Position numbers and translations under genes: made by a program
Origin: Perlabentimonas sp964554585
GTDB lineage: Bacteria; Bacteroidota; Bacteroidia; Bacteroidales; Tenuifilaceae
Direction of reading: 5' to 3'
Assembly (NCBI GenBank): GCA_964554585.1
Contig: CAZKPD010000031.1
Location: forward strand, 1-21,476
Length of the DNA: 21,476 nt
The notes under the pieces: generated by a model
What the model saw: only the letters and a program-made list of their open reading frames with translations
Database searches by the model: none
Told to the model about the DNA's origin: nothing
In this document: positions 21,285 to 21,476 of the stretch, piece after piece
How the letters are laid out: each line of letters begins with the position of its first letter
How positions within the stretch are numbered: position 1 is the first letter of the stretch

Positions 21285-21476
21285 TTATGCTACAATCTCT
21301 GAAATTTGAATTTGGGTAAACTGCTGTCTGTGACCGTTTTTTACCCTGTATCCTTTACGTCTCTTCTTCTTGAAAACAAGAACGGTGTCGCCTTTTACGT
21401 GGTCAAGCACTTTGGCATTAACTTTTGCATTGGCAACAGTGGGAGCACCAAGGGTTACTTTCCCCTCGTTATCCAC
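21285..21476 (-). CDS. rplU: 50S ribosomal protein bL21, 5' part outside the window
   Basis: The C-terminal ~63 residues are visible: VDNEGKVTLGAPTVANAKV, then GDTVLVFKKKRRKGYRVKNG and HRQQFTQIQISEIVA, the standard bL21 end that binds 23S rRNA. The frame is still open at the window edge; the GTG there is an internal Val codon and not a start. About 40 N-terminal residues are missing. It is the first visible gene of the rplU-rpmA-serS run. Confidence 0.97.
   Translation of the reverse strand: MDNEGKVTLGAPTVANAKVNAKVLDHVKGDTVLVFKKKRRKGYRVKNGHRQQFTQIQISEIVA

Noticed and set aside
1..21476. CRISPR arrays, tRNA or rRNA genes, IS elements
   Set aside because: I read both strands for regularly spaced repeats, cloverleaf-like arms and transposase motifs and saw none; a tool search would be more sensitive.

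Overview
The window looks like a chromosomal segment of a Bacteroidota bacterium, probably of the Bacteroidales/Marinilabiliales type. The signs are the rplU-rpmA-serS order, many small lipoproteins with the acylated Cys near residue 20, small outer-membrane beta-barrels, a LytS/LytTR two-component pair, an outer-surface transglutaminase-like protein, few Shine-Dalgarno sequences, and several TAnnTTTG boxes (the Bacteroidota -7 promoter element) at suitable distances from starts. This placement is inferred from gene content; no rRNA or tRNA gene is present to confirm it.

Layout. Positions 1-3866 (+): the 3' part of a transglutaminase-like protein, a short cutC, a four-helix membrane protein and a GNAT acetyltransferase. 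Positions 3897-4529 (-): a small outer-membrane barrel. Positions 4891-7404 (+): an NlpE-type lipoprotein, then three related lipocalin-like lipoproteins. Two decayed genes lie in the gaps of this part: a copy of the 3' end of the GNAT gene (about 4715-4861), and a fourth member of the lipoprotein family that has lost its lipobox Cys and reading frame (about 5433-5574). Positions 7489-9255 (-): a two-gene operon with a DUF438/hemerythrin/PAS protein and a DUF1858/DUF2249-type protein. Positions 9562-13141 (-): a DUF169 protein, then a redox module of cytochrome b561, YceI and a His-rich helical membrane protein, with an AraC-type regulator directly upstream. Positions 13253-16992 (-): an exported alpha/beta hydrolase, an outer-membrane barrel, and a LytS-type histidine kinase with its LytTR response regulator. 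Positions 17097-19423 (-): an accessory-looking stretch with a broken secreted-protein gene, a palindrome-rich non-coding segment, a SUMF1-fold protein without the catalytic cysteines, and an orphan membrane protein, with related repeat sequences on both sides of the SUMF1-like gene. Positions 19636-21476 (-): serS, rpmA and the 3' part of rplU.

How the parts may work together. The strongest functional unit is 10483-13141: the AraC regulator probably controls a transcript for three envelope redox proteins, two of them membrane proteins with histidines placed as in b-type cytochromes. The 7489-9255 pair is a plausible cytosolic oxygen/nitric-oxide or redox sensing unit. NlpE and CutC both belong to families first named in copper tolerance, but they are not co-transcribed here. 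The intervals at 4.5-7.4 kb and 17-19.4 kb show recent gene duplication, decay and probable cassette-like turnover. No CRISPR array, IS element or transposase was seen.
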